DNA of 6,611 nucleotides, from positions 1 through 6,611 of the forward strand of contig DAOVNI010000094.1 of assembly GCA_030630315.1 (NCBI GenBank). Reading direction: 5' to 3'. The notes below the pieces were generated by a model. The model ran no database searches, was not told where the DNA came from, and saw only the letters and a program-made list of their open reading frames with translations. The first letter of the stretch is position 1. Each line of letters begins with the position of its first letter. This document shows positions 5,786 through 6,611 of this stretch, piece after piece. The position numbers and the translations under genes were made by a program. The DNA is from Phycisphaerae bacterium (lineage in GTDB: Bacteria; Planctomycetota; Phycisphaerae; Sedimentisphaerales; Anaerobacaceae).

Positions 5786-6214
5786 ATGGATAATTTCGAC
5801 AGCAGCAAAGCCCCCGGCAATGAAAATCTCGACGCACCAATCCCTTTTGACGAAGACCCTGATAAGCCGATTCCTTTTGACGATGTCAATACGAGCGAAA
5901 CGGGTGTTTCACATTCGCCTTTGACTTTAGGTGGTGGTGGCCCGGTAGAGGCACCGAAGGTTAAGGCGGCACCTCAGCTAACGAGGCCGGCTGAAAAAAA
6001 GCCGCAGGAAAAAATAGTTTCCTCCGACCGAATCACGGGCATAAGAACCTTCTTTACAAAACTGCACCCGGGAGCTATGGAGTTTCTGGATGAGCAAATC
6101 GGCAACTGGCTTAAAAAAAACCCGGGTGTTACGATAAAACGAACAAATACAACCACGGGTGAGGTCCAGGCCAAAAAGACTGAGCCTAATATTATAATTA
6201 CGATCTGGTATTAG
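5786..6214 (+). CDS. Conserved-looking protein of unknown function, cotranscribed with the secretin
   Basis: Function not recognised. The 142-residue protein has no signal peptide or membrane segment. Residues 1-80 look disordered and contain an internal duplication, DAPIPFDED (16-24) and DKPIPFDDV (26-34), then a Gly4 run (49-52) and a Pro/Lys-rich linker. Residues 82-142 look like a compact alpha/beta domain: an amphipathic segment TFFTKLHPGAMEFLDEQIGN, WLKKNPG, then strands ending in EPNIIITIWY at the very C-terminus. From memory, similar short domains occur in planctomycete hypothetical proteins; no named family was assigned. GGAG at 5773-5776, nine bases before the ATG, supports the start. 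The 37-base gap after the secretin and shared strand suggest one operon. The domain may be cytoplasmic. Confidence 0.8.
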   Translation: MDNFDSSKAPGNENLDAPIPFDEDPDKPIPFDDVNTSETGVSHSPLTLGGGGPVEAPKVKAAPQLTRPAEKKPQEKIVSSDRITGIRTFFTKLHPGAMEFLDEQIGNWLKKNPGVTIKRTNTTTGEVQAKKTEPNIIITIWY

Positions 6215-6297
6215 CTCGCATCTCGCAGCCCAGGGTCAAACCACAAGTCACGACCGATGAGATACCAGCATCCTTTCTTAGCCGGCTCTCGCAGTAA

Positions 6298-6611
6298 TCA
6301 TTCTTTCAAAGGCCAGCCTGGCGGACAAGGCTCAAGCCACAAATCCGCAAGCCGGGCGTAGTCATAAAAATCAACCTCACCGCTGCCGTCTAAGTCGCCA
6401 GGCAATTCGCCCTCTGTCCCAAGCCAGTGCAGTACCAACCTGCCCAGGTCGTCAAATCCTACCTCGCAGCTTGTAAACCAGGAAGTCTGGACCTTGTAGA
6501 GCGGTGGAACTTTAGAGTGGAAATGTATCCAGCCGATGTTCTCACCCCAGGCCCAGCCGTCGAAGTTGCCCTCGTGGTCGATAGTAACACCGTAGTGGTT
6601 AGCGTCACCGG
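6298..6611 (-). CDS. C-terminal part of a secreted protein with dockerin-like repeat (5' end outside window)
   Basis: Only the last 103 residues are inside the window; the frame is open to the edge and ends at TGA 6300-6298. Visible residues 5-30 carry a HYGVTIDHEGNFDGWAWGE-NIGWIHF motif, a repeat type found from memory in secreted proteins of planctomycetes and relatives. VGFDDLGRLVLHWLG (50-64) resembles a dockerin helix, and GDLDGSGEVDFYDYARLADLWL (71-92) has a calcium-loop pattern D-x-D-x-S-x-E-x-D-x-x-D followed by its helix. The CPPGWPLKE tail is a usual ending for this class. It is probably exported, with the dockerin-like end mediating attachment or protein-protein contact; the main domain is not visible. 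It converges on the unknown gene at 5786-6214, leaving 83 bases without a clear terminator. Confidence 0.85.
   Translation of the reverse strand, partial: GDANHYGVTIDHEGNFDGWAWGENIGWIHFHSKVPPLYKVQTSWFTSCEVGFDDLGRLVLHWLGTEGELPGDLDGSGEVDFYDYARLADLWLEPCPPGWPLKE

Noticed and set aside
5479..5889. - strand frame of 136 codons over the end of the secretin gene
   Set aside because: It is also produced by the repetitive codons, spans the gene boundary, and gives a low-complexity Phe/Gly/Leu/Ser product.
6211..6297. In-frame continuation of 28 codons after the TGA of the dockerin-like protein (readthrough or recoding)
   Set aside because: The ending before TGA is the usual one for this protein class, there is no evident recoding structure, and the tail overlaps the stop of the opposing gene.
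6215..6297. Possible bidirectional terminator between the convergent genes
   Set aside because: Only an 8-base AGCCGGCT palindrome is seen, without a stable stem-loop and T-run on either strand.

Overview
The window looks like a chromosomal segment of an uncultured Planctomycetota bacterium, probably of the Phycisphaerae/Sedimentisphaerales type. This is inferred from gene content and style, without any database search: a secreted protein ending in a dockerin-like DxDGSG repeat and a 'GWAWGENIGWIHF' repeat, a lipoprotein secretin of planctomycete type, weak or absent Shine-Dalgarno sites on several genes, and intergenic and intragenic palindromic repeats.

Positions 1-475 hold no convincing protein gene. 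They contain a four-copy CAAACCCAAT repeat, a likely promoter, a TPP riboswitch (about 261-353), an intrinsic terminator (366-418) and a short tandem TAATCC repeat, all leading into thi4 (476-1228, +). This is a TPP-sensing attenuation unit controlling a sulfide-dependent, archaeal-type thiazole synthase. Convergent to it lie pgsA (1246-1866, -) and rimO (2018-3502, -), a gene pair also adjacent in many other bacteria.

The most unusual feature is a family of small palindromic elements with ACCC[C/T]GTTAGAA termini. One copy fills most of the rimO-pgsA gap (1879-1990). Two others sit inside rimO (about 2173-2248 and 2778-2845). Both are in frame, both free of stops, both read in the same frame of the element, and they add 24 and 23 residues to the TRAM domain and the radical-SAM domain. 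They resemble in behaviour the Rickettsia palindromic elements, which insert into coding genes.

From a strong promoter (3597-3624) a second unit runs on the + strand: a lipoprotein secretin (3727-5748) with a C-terminal extension of about 260 residues, Ala/Lys/Glu-rich, built from three successive tandem repeats, followed 37 bases later by a small conserved-looking unknown gene (5786-6214). The right edge carries the C-terminal end of a secreted dockerin-like protein on the - strand (6298-6611).
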